A stretch of 64,000 nt of DNA, taken from positions 1 to 64,000 of the forward strand of contig JAKALP010000016.1 of the NCBI GenBank assembly GCA_021824175.1. Reading direction: 5' to 3'. The position numbers and the translations under genes were made by a program. The stretch is from Deltaproteobacteria bacterium (GTDB taxonomy: Bacteria > Desulfobacterota > Desulfobacteria > Desulfobacterales > Desulfosarcinaceae). The notes below the pieces were generated by a model. The model was not told where the DNA came from, ran no database searches, and saw nothing but the letters and a program-made list of their open reading frames with translations. This document shows positions 35,819 to 44,230 of the stretch, in pieces. Positions within the stretch are counted from its first letter, which is position 1; each line of letters begins with the position of its first letter.

Positions 35819-36694
35819 ATGCGTTTTCCCGCCATTTTGTGCATCCTGCTGCTGATCTGGCCAACGATTGGCCGTGCCGACCCCGCCAAGGAGTTTATTG
35901 AAGAGCTGCCCACCGGCCAGATCAATTGGAGCAAGGGGTTGTTGATCGCCAAGGGATTGGGGGCACCTATCGGCAATACGAGCCAGGCTGCCTCGAATTC
36001 AAACCAGCTTACCCAATTGGCCCATCACAAGGCCGTTAGCAATCTAATGGAAACCTTAAAAGGCCTGCGGCTTGACGCTTCCCACAATGTGGCTCAAGTG
36101 TTGGCGAGCAATGAGCCTTTCCAGGCCAAGCTGACACAAATGACGGCTGGCGCCCAAATTATTCATGAAACCCGACTCGCGGACGGATCGGTGGAGGTTA
36201 CCGTGCAGATGCCGCTGCTCGGTGGATTTTTACAGATGATGCTCCCCGATGAGATCCGTCAGGTCGAGCCCATCAAGCCGGTCAATGCCAAGGGGTCAGT
36301 CACTCAGCCATCATGGGACTCGCCCCTGTCGGAAGCCACTCCCAAAAGGGAAGGAATTTACTCGGGTTTAGTGGTGGATGCCAGAGGGATTGGCGCCAAA
36401 CCAGCCATGGTGTCGTTGATTGTGGACGAGGGGGGAAAAGAAGTATATGGATCGGCTTTTATCAGCCGTGAATATGCCGTCCAATATGGGGTTTGCGAGT
36501 ATGTGCGCGCCATGCCGGACCCAGGACTCAACCCGCGGGTGGCGCCCAAACCTTTGGCTGCCAGAGGGCTGCGTATTCTTCCCGAGCGCAGCTGCGACAT
36601 CGTGATCAGCAATACCGACGCGGCCAAGCTGCGCGATGCATCGGCCAATTTGGGCTTCCTGAAGCAATGCCGGGTGGTCATCATCATAGATTGA
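35819..36694 (+). CDS. secreted LPP20-like protein, function unknown
   Basis: A 291-residue exported protein. The signal peptide is about residues 1-19 (ends GRA-DPAK). The middle (about 60-135) resembles the LPP20/FlgT-N type domain (HHKAVSNLMETLKGLRLD, ... DGSVEVTVQMPL). A second domain from about 175 begins YSGLVVDARG, common in deltaproteobacterial periplasmic proteins. No catalytic residues were recognised. It lies 22 bases upstream of a TPR lipoprotein and is probably co-transcribed. Confidence 0.75.
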   Translation: MRFPAILCILLLIWPTIGRADPAKEFIEELPTGQINWSKGLLIAKGLGAPIGNTSQAASNSNQLTQLAHHKAVSNLMETLKGLRLDASHNVAQVLASNEPFQAKLTQMTAGAQIIHETRLADGSVEVTVQMPLLGGFLQMMLPDEIRQVEPIKPVNAKGSVTQPSWDSPLSEATPKREGIYSGLVVDARGIGAKPAMVSLIVDEGGKEVYGSAFISREYAVQYGVCEYVRAMPDPGLNPRVAPKPLAARGLRILPERSCDIVISNTDAAKLRDASANLGFLKQCRVVIIID

Positions 36695-36716
36695 GATCAA
36701 ATCGAGGGGGCACACC

Positions 36717-37094
36717 ATGCTCAAGACAAAATATTTTTGGTGGCTTTTGGTTTGGGTCCTGGTCGGTTGCGGCCCTGACACCATTTTCTTGCGCCCTGGG
36801 TTAGATACTTCGGCTCAGCATCTGTCCAATGGGAATATATTTCTACACCAGAAGAAATATGAAGCCGCCCAGCGCGAATTTCAACGCGCCATCGAACTTG
36901 ACCCACGTTACACCGATGCTCACGTGGCTCTTGGCCTGGCCTATGTTCGCCAGGGTGATTTTGAAAAGGGGCGGCAATCACTAGATCATGCCAAGGCTCT
37001 GGCAAAAACAGAGATGGAATGGGATAACGTTCAAAACGCCTTTGATGAGCTTCGCCGCTTGGAAGCTAAATCCAAAATAGACCCACCTCGATAA
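36717..37094 (+). CDS. small TPR lipoprotein
   Basis: A 125-residue lipoprotein. Lipobox LVGC (Cys18) follows a short signal peptide. Two to two-and-a-half TPR motifs lie at about 40-105, including YEAAQREFQRAIELDPRYTDAHVALGLAYVRQGDFEKG. It is likely an adaptor at the periplasmic face of a membrane and probably an operon partner of the LPP20-like gene. GAGGGGG precedes the ATG. Confidence 0.85.
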   Translation: MLKTKYFWWLLVWVLVGCGPDTIFLRPGLDTSAQHLSNGNIFLHQKKYEAAQREFQRAIELDPRYTDAHVALGLAYVRQGDFEKGRQSLDHAKALAKTEMEWDNVQNAFDELRRLEAKSKIDPPR

Positions 37095-37149
37095 AATAGC
37101 GCATCACCATCTTTTGCGATTTCCAAAACAATACAAGCTTTCTCTAAAT

Positions 37150-37177
37150 AAAGAGTTTGGACCAAAAGAATTTTTTA
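37150..37177. repeat. half-copy of the palindromic repeat family (copy 4)
   Basis: AAAGAGTTTGGACCAAAAG and then TTTTTTAAGATAGC match the complement of the left arm of the element at 16246-16383. The other arm is missing or unrecognisable. Confidence 0.6.
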
Positions 37178-37230
37178 AGATAGCCTGTCGTGACCACATC
37201 ACATTTGAGGGGCGGCGGTTAATCTGCGGG

Positions 37231-37824
37231 TCAGCTTTTTTTGTAGTGCTGGTAGAATTTCAATACTCTGTCTACATAATCCATGGTCTCTTTATAAGGC
37301 GGGATATTGTTGTAACGCTCCACCGCGGTGGGGCCGGCATTGTAAGCAGCCAAGGCCAAAGAGAGTTGGCCGTCGAAACGCTCCATCATGGCCTTGAGAT
37401 AGCGCGCGCCGCCCATGATATTCTCCCAGGGATCAAAGGGGTCGTTAATATTCAGCAACCCCAGATTCTCCGGCATGATCTGCATCAACCCCATCGCCCC
37501 CTTTTTGGAAACCGCCTGGGGGTTAAAGCAAGACTCCGCATGGATCACGGCTTTGATCAGGGGAAAAGCGACGCCGTATTGGCGAGACGCTTCAGCGATG
37601 ACATCATCATAACTTTGAATGTTCACCCACACCGCCGGCTTTGGGCGCGGCTCATACATGTACAGTTTGAATTTGTCGGAGGTGGGTGTGTTGGTGAAGT
37701 GCATGACCCCATCTTTGTCAATGAACACATAAATCTCGGCTTGGGCACATGGGCTGACAAAAAGTGTCAGCGCGGCGAAAATCGCGATGCCCAGAAAATA
37801 TTTGACCGATCCCGACAGTGTCAT
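37231..37824 (-). CDS. lytic transglycosylase (SLT family) with DUF4124-like N-terminus
   Basis: A 197-residue exported murein hydrolase. A signal peptide (about 1-29) is followed by a short beta segment of the DUF4124 type (EIYVFIDKDGVMHFTNTP). The SLT domain has catalytic Glu97 in AVIHAESCFNP, then GAMGLMQIMP and AYNAGP. It cleaves glycan strands of peptidoglycan to anhydro-muropeptides. It is monocistronic; the ribosome site is weak. Confidence 0.93.
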   Translation of the reverse strand: MTLSGSVKYFLGIAIFAALTLFVSPCAQAEIYVFIDKDGVMHFTNTPTSDKFKLYMYEPRPKPAVWVNIQSYDDVIAEASRQYGVAFPLIKAVIHAESCFNPQAVSKKGAMGLMQIMPENLGLLNINDPFDPWENIMGGARYLKAMMERFDGQLSLALAAYNAGPTAVERYNNIPPYKETMDYVDRVLKFYQHYKKS

Positions 37825-38026
37825 GAGTGATGGTTTCTTATTCCGGCAAACGTTCGAAATTAGGTTAAATTTTAACCAGCCACAGTCTGCTTGTTTTCAT
37901 TATCGGCATTTCAAAATTAGAATTAAATCACAAACCCGTCAATTCGTTTCATAGATCCAGCAAGAAACATGCCCATGAAAAACAACGGGTTGTAATGGAC
38001 GGACACCACTGATCGTGGTGCCCCTC

Positions 38027-38443
38027 TCACTGCGCCACAATCGGCACAATCACTACTTCCGTTGAAATCCGCGCCACGCCCCGTACTGTGGCGGCCACGG
38101 AACAATATTTTTCCTGGGAGAGCTGAACTGCTTGTTCGACGGCTTTTTGCGTCAAGTTATTGCCGCTGACCCGGTAGGTTAGATGAATGTGCTGGTAAGC
38201 CCATGGCGGATTGGCATCCTGTTCGCCATTGGCGATGACTTCCAGCATGGTAATGGGTTTGCGTTTCTTGGCCATGATATCCAAGACATCATAGGCCGTG
38301 CAGGCCGACAGCCCAATCAGCAGCATTTGGGATGGGCTGACCCCCCGCGCGGGATCATCGCCCGAGAGTACCACCGACTGGTTGCGACTGTCGGTGCCCA
38401 CAAACTGTTTAGCATTTACCCAGCGCACGGTGGTGACTGGCAT
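38027..38443 (-). CDS. OsmC/Ohr-family protein
   Basis: A 138-residue OsmC-fold protein, a thiol-dependent peroxidase family reducing organic hydroperoxides. The two conserved cysteines are present: Cys48 in SACTAYDVLDIM and Cys114 in KYCSVAATV. It follows the shorter YhfA-like branch of the family, so a peroxide role is likely but not certain. AGGAGAG lies 7 bases before the ATG. It is monocistronic. Confidence 0.88.
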   Translation of the reverse strand: MPVTTVRWVNAKQFVGTDSRNQSVVLSGDDPARGVSPSQMLLIGLSACTAYDVLDIMAKKRKPITMLEVIANGEQDANPPWAYQHIHLTYRVSGNNLTQKAVEQAVQLSQEKYCSVAATVRGVARISTEVVIVPIVAQ

Positions 38444-38926
38444 GGAAACTCTCCTAATGTTATGGTTCTAAAAGCAATCATATGTAGAAGCATGTCTTCA
38501 CTGGTATCGAACCAAGTAAGCCATAAGAATGTCAAATGTCAAAATCTAAATACCAAATGAAGGTAAAGGACCTTTCCCAAAAGCGAGACTGCCTCCACCT
38601 CACATTTGACATTCTTGCCGTTGCCTTTTGTCTATGGTTACTGCATATGGGGCGACCCCTGCCATTTGTAATTTCCCGGCCGCAACCTTTTCTTGCCTTG
38701 ACAAAGCGCGAGTTGCGGATATCCTGTTAACAATGCTGCGGTGACTTGGATGGAAGCGCATCCACCATGACATCGCGGCAATCGAAAGAAGTCGGTCCTC
38801 ACAAACAGTTCAACCCAAGGCGCAAGAAGCAAAACAGACATCGCGGGGAGCGGCTGTTTGAAGGTCGGCTGGAATGAATGGGCGCTTGTTGGAATGTCGC
38901 GCACCCCCCCACGAAGAGAAACCGCG
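38444..38926. other. intergenic stretch with inverted AATGTCAAATG repeat
   Basis: No gene. A perfect 14-base inverted repeat (AAGAATGTCAAATG at 38525-38538 and its complement at 38603-38616) encloses a partly repeated AAATGTC/AAATACC tract. It resembles the other short-unit repeat arrays of this window. Confidence 0.55.
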
Positions 38927-39784
38927 ATGACATTACTTGCCTGGTCCATTGTTCTTTTATCCGCTGGCGCAGCCGGGTGGGCACTGTACTGGTATCATGC
39001 CTGCAATCGGCAAATGATCCAGGGCCAGCATGCGTTGCGCGAGGCCAAACGTAAAATCAGCGCCCTGGAAGATGAATATCTGCAAAAGGAAACGCAATGG
39101 CAAAGCACGGAAGAAAAATTGCGAGGTTATTTGCAGCTGCTCGATGTGTTGATCAACACCATCCCCAATCCCATTTACTATAAAGATCAGGAGGGAGTCT
39201 TTCAGGGCTGCAATGCTGTCTTTGCCGAATCCATACTGGGGTTGACCCGGGATCGGATCATTGGCCGGCGCGCCCAGGAAATGACCGAGCAGATCCCACC
39301 GGATCTGGCGGCCGCCTACCTGCGCCAAGAGATGAACGCATTGCATAAAGGAAGTTCTCTCACCCATGAAGCTGCGGTTCAATGCGCGGACGGTCAGCGG
39401 CGGGATTATCTCTTCACTCTGGCGCCGATAAAGAGCCGGCAAGGCGCGGCCATTGGCAGCGTCAGTGTTCTGGCGGATTTAACCGAGAAGAACAAGGCCG
39501 CCCGAGTCCGTCTGCAGAAGGAGAAGTTGGAGGGGGTCCTGGAAACCGCGGGGGGCGTATGTCATGAGTTCAATCAGCCGCTGCAAGCCCTTTCGGGCTA
39601 TTTAGAGATCCTGGCCGTTAAAATTCAGTCGGAAAGCAGCGGCATGGCCCTGATTCAGAAAGCATTGGATCAGGTTCAGCGGATGGGGGATACCACCGCC
39701 AAACTGCAGCGGATCACCCATTACGAGACCATGGAGTATTTCGATAAATCCAAAATTATCGACATTCACAAATCATCACTTTAG
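38927..39784 (+). CDS. PAS-HisKA histidine kinase lacking the ATPase domain
   Basis: A 285-residue membrane sensor. An N-terminal helix (about 2-24), a coiled coil (about 32-70) and a PAS domain (about 72-190, NPIYYKDQEGVFQGCN) lead to a dimerisation/phosphoacceptor helix with His213 in CHEFNQPLQAL. The protein then ends at a stop, and no HATPase domain is coded in any frame up to 40146. It may be a truncated kinase or one phosphorylated in trans. No response regulator is adjacent. ATG 38927 is chosen because the hydrophobic segment follows at once. Confidence 0.8.
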   Translation: MTLLAWSIVLLSAGAAGWALYWYHACNRQMIQGQHALREAKRKISALEDEYLQKETQWQSTEEKLRGYLQLLDVLINTIPNPIYYKDQEGVFQGCNAVFAESILGLTRDRIIGRRAQEMTEQIPPDLAAAYLRQEMNALHKGSSLTHEAAVQCADGQRRDYLFTLAPIKSRQGAAIGSVSVLADLTEKNKAARVRLQKEKLEGVLETAGGVCHEFNQPLQALSGYLEILAVKIQSESSGMALIQKALDQVQRMGDTTAKLQRITHYETMEYFDKSKIIDIHKSSL

Positions 39785-40028
39785 AGAATATGATAAACAG
39801 ATCAGCAGATACCGCAGTGGTTGTAAAAAAGGAACTGGGATTTCTTCTCCAGTTGAGGTACTGACCGAGTGTTCATATTTGAATTTGAATCGATAACAGT
39901 CGGTTATTTGGTGAAAGCGCTGCTCAGAGCGTGGGGTCATGTTAAAGAGCGATAATAATAGGAACGTATAATTCCGATTGCATTTCCATCAAAATACTAT
40001 ATAACTGAAATTGAAGGATTTATTTTAG

Positions 40029-40045
40029 TGGCACAAGTTTTGTTT
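40029..40045 (+). promoter_or_regulatory. candidate sigma-54 promoter of the aminomutase cluster
   Basis: TGGCAC-AAGTT-TTGT, matching the sigma-54 -24/-12 consensus with one mismatch at the -12 C. Transcription would begin near 40055, about 90 bases before kamA. An inverted repeat AACTGG-N10-CCAGTT at 39833-39854 lies where an activator could bind. Confidence 0.45.
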
Positions 40046-40145
40046 AGCAGGCAGTCGATTATGGATGGTTTCGCCGGGTGCTTGGACAACACCAAGGCGG
40101 ACCGCCAATACAATTAACCTTCTAAATTGGAGGAGAACCACAGCG

Positions 40146-41465
40146 ATGCATTCAAACCGATGCCGCCCCATCCAGCTCAAAACAGAAGTCAAGTCCTCCT
40201 GTCCCACCGAAATCGGCGCGGAGGTAGAAGAAGAACCTCCAAGTCCGCAGGCGTGCTCCCCTGTAGCACTTCAAACGCCTGCCGAAACCCCGATTAAGGT
40301 CAAATCCCCCCGCAAGCTGATCATTCAGAGCTTGCCCCTTGAAACCCCCACCCCTCGTCGCCGCTTCAAGCAGTTTTACTATCCCGAAATCACGGACCGG
40401 CAATGGAACGACTGGCGTTGGCAAATCGCCAACCGCGTACGCTCATTGGAGCAACTGGAGCGCTTTATCCATTTGACGCCCCAGGAGCGCATGGCCGCCG
40501 AGTGTCTGCAAGGCAAGCTGCCATTGGCTATCACTCCCTACTACCTCAGCCTGCTGGTCGGCCACGGCGCGGACTATGCCTTGCGCCGCACCGTCGTACC
40601 GCTCATCGATGAGTTCATGAAGATGCCTGGGGAGGCGGACGACCCCTTGGGAGAAGAAGATCAAAGCCCGGTGCCCGGCTTGGTCCATCGCTACCCGGAC
40701 CGGGTACTGTTCTTGACCTTGGATTTTTGCTCCACCTATTGCCGTTACTGCACCCGCTCGCGGGTAGTGGGCCATGGCCGGCTGTTCTTCAACCGGCGGC
40801 GTTTGGAAAACGCCTTGGAGTATATCCGTCGAACTCCGACCATCCGCGACGTGTTGTTGTCCGGCGGCGATCCGCTCACTTTGGGAGATGCCCGTCTCGA
40901 TTGGCTATTGACCCGATTGCGGCAGATCAAACATGTGGAGATCGTGCGCATCGGCACCAAGATCCCAGCGGTATTGCCCCAGCGCATTACACCCCAACTG
41001 GTGCGCATGCTGCGCCGCCATCACCCGCTGTGGATGAGTCTGCATTTCACTCACCCCGACGAATGCACGCCGGAAGCTTACCGCGCTTGCCAACGGTTGG
41101 CCGATGCGGGTATTCCATTGGGCTCGCAAACCGTTCTTCTGAAAAGTATCAATGACTCGGTACCGGTCATGAAAGATCTGGTTCATCATCTGCTCCAGAT
41201 GCGCGTGCGGCCTTACTATCTCTACCAGTGTGATCCCATTTCCGGGTCCGCCCATTTCCGCACCTCCGTAGAAAAGGGTTTGGAGATTATCCGCGGCCTG
41301 CGCGGGCACACCACCGGTTACGCCGTGCCGACCTATGTCATCGACGCTCCTGGCGGCGGTGGCAAAATTCCGCTCATGCCCGATTACTGCCAGGGACATT
41401 GCGGAGAGAATCTGGTGCTGAAGAACTACGAAGACAAGCTATATCAATACCCCGATATCATGTAA
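40146..41465 (+). CDS. kamA: lysine 2,3-aminomutase-like radical SAM enzyme
   Basis: A 439-residue KamA-family radical SAM/PLP enzyme. The cluster motif is CSTYCRYC (Cys195, 199, 202), followed by Arg204, which in lysine aminomutase binds the substrate carboxylate. Asp363, Asp400 and the PLP lysine Lys407 (GGGGKIP) keep exactly the spacing (37 and 7) of Asp293, Asp330 and Lys337 of the clostridial enzyme, whose two Asp hold the lysine side-chain amine. So L-lysine to beta-lysine is the likely reaction. An unusual Pro-rich 75-residue N-terminal extension is present. GGAGGAG precedes ATG 40146. It heads an unusual gene cluster. Confidence 0.88.
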   Translation: MHSNRCRPIQLKTEVKSSCPTEIGAEVEEEPPSPQACSPVALQTPAETPIKVKSPRKLIIQSLPLETPTPRRRFKQFYYPEITDRQWNDWRWQIANRVRSLEQLERFIHLTPQERMAAECLQGKLPLAITPYYLSLLVGHGADYALRRTVVPLIDEFMKMPGEADDPLGEEDQSPVPGLVHRYPDRVLFLTLDFCSTYCRYCTRSRVVGHGRLFFNRRRLENALEYIRRTPTIRDVLLSGGDPLTLGDARLDWLLTRLRQIKHVEIVRIGTKIPAVLPQRITPQLVRMLRRHHPLWMSLHFTHPDECTPEAYRACQRLADAGIPLGSQTVLLKSINDSVPVMKDLVHHLLQMRVRPYYLYQCDPISGSAHFRTSVEKGLEIIRGLRGHTTGYAVPTYVIDAPGGGGKIPLMPDYCQGHCGENLVLKNYEDKLYQYPDIM

Positions 41466-41477
41466 TCGTTTCCACCG

Positions 41478-41516
41478 CGTTCCGGCCCAAAGACAATTTG
41501 GGCCGGAACGTTTTCA
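41478..41516 (+). terminator. terminator-like hairpin after kamA
   Basis: CGTTCCGGCCCAAA / TTTGGGCCGGAACG (41478-41510) with a short loop, then TTTTCATTT. It should end or attenuate transcription between kamA and the rest of the cluster. Confidence 0.75.
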
Positions 41517-41533
41517 TTTGATCACTTAAAGTG

Positions 41534-41564
41534 GCCCTCCGGCCAAGGCCGCCGGAAGGAGGGC
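41534..41564 (+). promoter_or_regulatory. hairpin sequestering the ribosome site of the YkgJ gene
   Basis: GCCCTCC (41534-41540) pairs perfectly with GGAGGGC (41558-41564), which contains the ribosome binding site of the gene starting at 41572. Inside, TCCGGC and GCCGGA offer an alternative pairing. The ribosome site is therefore closed in the default fold. Confidence 0.55.
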
Positions 41565-41571
41565 GGCTTTT

Positions 41572-42156
41572 ATGAGCGTGTCACGTACCGTTGCGGAGCA
41601 ACCTTGTGGGGCTGTGGCGTGTGCGGATGCCTCGGCTTCAATCATTAACCATAGCCGATTGTGCCAACAGTGTGCTTCCATTGGCAACACCTGCTGCCAG
41701 AAGCATGAGATCTACGTCACCTGGGGTGATTGCCGCCGCATACTGGCGTTCTACCGGAAAAAGGACTTTTATGAATATCGCGGCTGCGACAACGCCGATT
41801 ACGCCGATCAAAACGATGACCCCTTGTGGCAGCAGAATGTCTTCCGCGCCGATGGCAGCCGCCGCGTGCTCAAATGGCAAGCCAACGGCGATTGCTTCTT
41901 TTTGACGGCCGCGGGTTGCATTCTGCCGTTAGAGGCCCGGCCCTTGATTTGCCGTCTCTATCCCCATATCTTTACCGCGGCGGGAATCGCCGCGCAGTGG
42001 GATACAGAGTGCCGAGCCGCCCAAACCACGGGCACCACCGCCATCGAAGCCGACATCGCCGGTGTAGCAAATAGCGACGCTCAACGCTGGCATCAATTGC
42101 TTTACAATGAAATCCTTTGGGAAAGGTCCTCAGATGAAAATTGGCTTAACCTATGA
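41572..42156 (+). CDS. YkgJ-family cysteine-cluster protein
   Basis: A 194-residue protein of the YkgJ family, which binds zinc or an Fe-S cluster. The cysteine pattern is visible: CQQCASIGNTCCQKH (about 31-45), a Cys in TWGDCRR, CFFLTAAGC (about 103-111) and LICRLYP. Its 3' end overlaps the start of the ATP-grasp gene by 23 bases. The function is unknown. Members often accompany metal-dependent modification enzymes, so a role in maturing or assisting the KamA-like or ligase step is possible. Confidence 0.85.
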   Translation: MSVSRTVAEQPCGAVACADASASIINHSRLCQQCASIGNTCCQKHEIYVTWGDCRRILAFYRKKDFYEYRGCDNADYADQNDDPLWQQNVFRADGSRRVLKWQANGDCFFLTAAGCILPLEARPLICRLYPHIFTAAGIAAQWDTECRAAQTTGTTAIEADIAGVANSDAQRWHQLLYNEILWERSSDENWLNL

Positions 42157-43144
42157 CCTGCGCTCCGATTATCTGGCCGAAGGCTATGGCGAGATCGAAA
42201 CCGCCGAGTTTGATCGCGACGACACCATCACAGCCATCGAGGCCGCCCTGGCGGATTTGGGCTATGCCACCGACCGCATCGGGCATGGCCGGCACTTGAT
42301 CCAGCGTCTGGCCGCCGGCGATCGCTGGGATCTGGTCTTTAATATTGCCGAAGGCATGTATGGCATCGGCCGCGAAGCCCAGGTGCCAGCCATTCTGGAT
42401 CTCTACAACATTCCTTATACTTTCTCAGATCCGTTGGTGATGACGCTGACCTTGCACAAAGGCATGACCAAGCGGGTGTTGCGCGATGCGGGCGTACCCA
42501 CCTGCGAGTTCATGGTGGTGGAACGGCCTGAAGATGCCTGCCAGGTGGCGTTCAACCCACCCTATTTTATCAAGCCCGTGGCTGAAGGCACCGGCAAGGG
42601 GGTGACCCCTGACTCCATTATCCGCCGGCGCGAAGATCTGGAATCGGCCTGCCGCAAGATGATTGCGGCGTTCCGCCAGCCCGTGCTGCTGGAAGCATTT
42701 CTGCCCGGAAGAGAATTTACCGTGGCCGTGGTGGGCACCGGATTGGCCGCCGAAGTATTGGGCACCATCGAAGTGCACCTGCTGAACAACGCCGAACCCG
42801 AAGTCTACTCCTATATAAATAAGGAACAATGCGAGGAACGGGTGCGCTATCAGCTGGTGCGGCCCCAGGATGATCCGGTGGTGCGCGAGGCCGAAGCCTT
42901 GGTGCTCAAGGCCTGGCAGGTGCTGGGCTGCCGCGACGGCGGCCGGGCCGATGTGCGCTGCAACGCCCAGGGCCGGCCCCAGTTCATGGAAGTCAATCCT
43001 CTGGCTGGCCTGCATCCGGAGCATTCGGATCTGCCCATTATCTGCAACCACCTGGAAATTCCCTATCTGCGCTTGATCGAGCGCATCGTCACCTCAGCCC
43101 TGGAACGGGTCCAGTCAAAAGAAAAAACCGGAAAGAGAGTCTAA
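42134..43144 (+). CDS. D-Ala-D-Ala-ligase-like ATP-grasp protein, 1
   Basis: A 336-residue ATP-grasp ligase related to Ddl. The N-terminal domain begins MKIGLTYDLRSDYLAEGYGE, with VFNIAEGMYGIGRE (about 75-88) like the Ddl NxxxG segment. The ATP-grasp region holds YFIKPVAEGTGKGV (about 139-152) and EAFLPGREFTVAVVG. The Mg-binding end ADVRCNAQGRPQFMEVNPLAGLHPEHSDLP is intact. It should form an amide between an amino-acid carboxyl and an amine. The start is inside the YkgJ gene, with AAGG upstream, and it is one base from the next ligase. Confidence 0.88.
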   Translation: MKIGLTYDLRSDYLAEGYGEIETAEFDRDDTITAIEAALADLGYATDRIGHGRHLIQRLAAGDRWDLVFNIAEGMYGIGREAQVPAILDLYNIPYTFSDPLVMTLTLHKGMTKRVLRDAGVPTCEFMVVERPEDACQVAFNPPYFIKPVAEGTGKGVTPDSIIRRREDLESACRKMIAAFRQPVLLEAFLPGREFTVAVVGTGLAAEVLGTIEVHLLNNAEPEVYSYINKEQCEERVRYQLVRPQDDPVVREAEALVLKAWQVLGCRDGGRADVRCNAQGRPQFMEVNPLAGLHPEHSDLPIICNHLEIPYLRLIERIVTSALERVQSKEKTGKRV

Positions 43145-43145
43145 A

Positions 43146-44156
43146 ATGCGCGTTGCCGTGGTCCATAACGCCATCATCAATGCCAATTCGCCGGATGAAG
43201 AGGATGTACTGGCCCAGGCCGATGCCGTGAGCGAAGCGCTCCAGCGCCTGGGGCACACCCCTTTGCGCATGACCTGCGATCTCAACCTGGATGCGGTGCG
43301 ACAGCAGTTGAGCGCCGAGCGCCCCGACCTGGTCTTCAACCTGGTGGAATCCCTGATGGGCACCGGCCGTTTGCTGCACCTGTTTCCTTCTCTGCTCGAT
43401 GCCATGGCCCAGCCCTACGCCGGGGCCAGCGCCGAGGCCATTTTCATGACCTCCAATAAAACCGTGGCCAAGACCCGTCTCAATGCCGCCGGGCTGCCCA
43501 CGCCGGCCTGGGTGGGGCCCTGCACCGGCAGCCGTCCGGTGACTTTGCCCGACAGCCATCGCTGGCCCTCGCGCTGGATCATCAAATCGGTCTGGGAACA
43601 CGCCTCCATCGGCATCAATGAAGATTCCTTTTTAGCTGGCGTTGACACCCCCCATCTCAATGGATTGCTCTCCAAGCGCGCGCCCCAACTGGGCGGAGCC
43701 TGTTTTGCCGAAGCATTCATCGAGGGCCGTGAATTCAATCTTTCGGTGCTGGATGGTCCAGAGGGTCCCATGGTGCTGCCGCCGGCGGAGATCGTTTTCG
43801 AAGGTTTTAAAGAGGATCAGATACGCATCGTGGATTATCGCGCCAAGTGGGACCCGGCCAGCTATGAATATCATCATACCCCGCGCCGCTTTGACTTCGG
43901 CGCCGAAGATACCTATCTGCTCAGCCAGCTTGAAGCCCTGGCCTTGCAGTGCTGGGATCTCTTTGACCTGGGCGGCTACGCCCGGGTGGATTTCCGCGTG
44001 GACCCGGACAACCAGCCCTGGGTCCTGGAGATCAACGCCAACCCCTGCCTCTCCCCTGATGCTGGATTTGCCGCGGCCGTGGCCCAAGCCGGCTTGAGCT
44101 TCGACCAGGCGGTGGAGCGGATTATCGCCGCAGCGGCCGGCAGCGGCTCCCTCTGA
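43146..44156 (+). CDS. D-Ala-D-Ala-ligase-like ATP-grasp protein, 2
   Basis: A 336-residue second ATP-grasp protein, only distantly similar to the preceding one. Seen: PDLVFNLVESLMGTGRL (about 62-78), RWIIKSVWEHASIGI (about 143-157), FIEGREFNLSVLDGPEG and the terminal metal-site strand ARVDFRVDPDNQPWVLEINANPCLSPDAG. The active site appears complete. Two adjacent ligases imply two amide bonds, or one bond made by a heterodimer. It is tightly packed in the operon. Confidence 0.88.
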   Translation: MRVAVVHNAIINANSPDEEDVLAQADAVSEALQRLGHTPLRMTCDLNLDAVRQQLSAERPDLVFNLVESLMGTGRLLHLFPSLLDAMAQPYAGASAEAIFMTSNKTVAKTRLNAAGLPTPAWVGPCTGSRPVTLPDSHRWPSRWIIKSVWEHASIGINEDSFLAGVDTPHLNGLLSKRAPQLGGACFAEAFIEGREFNLSVLDGPEGPMVLPPAEIVFEGFKEDQIRIVDYRAKWDPASYEYHHTPRRFDFGAEDTYLLSQLEALALQCWDLFDLGGYARVDFRVDPDNQPWVLEINANPCLSPDAGFAAAVAQAGLSFDQAVERIIAAAAGSGSL

Positions 44157-44230
44157 AATTTGCGATCTGGTAGAAAATTAATATATTGAAAAGTTGCGAT
44201 CGGGAAATCGTAAGAAGGCGATCACCAGCC

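Noticed and set aside
38004-38020. CACCAC...GTGGTG hairpin after the OsmC gene as a terminator
   Set aside because: Short stem and no T-run directly after it on the minus strand.
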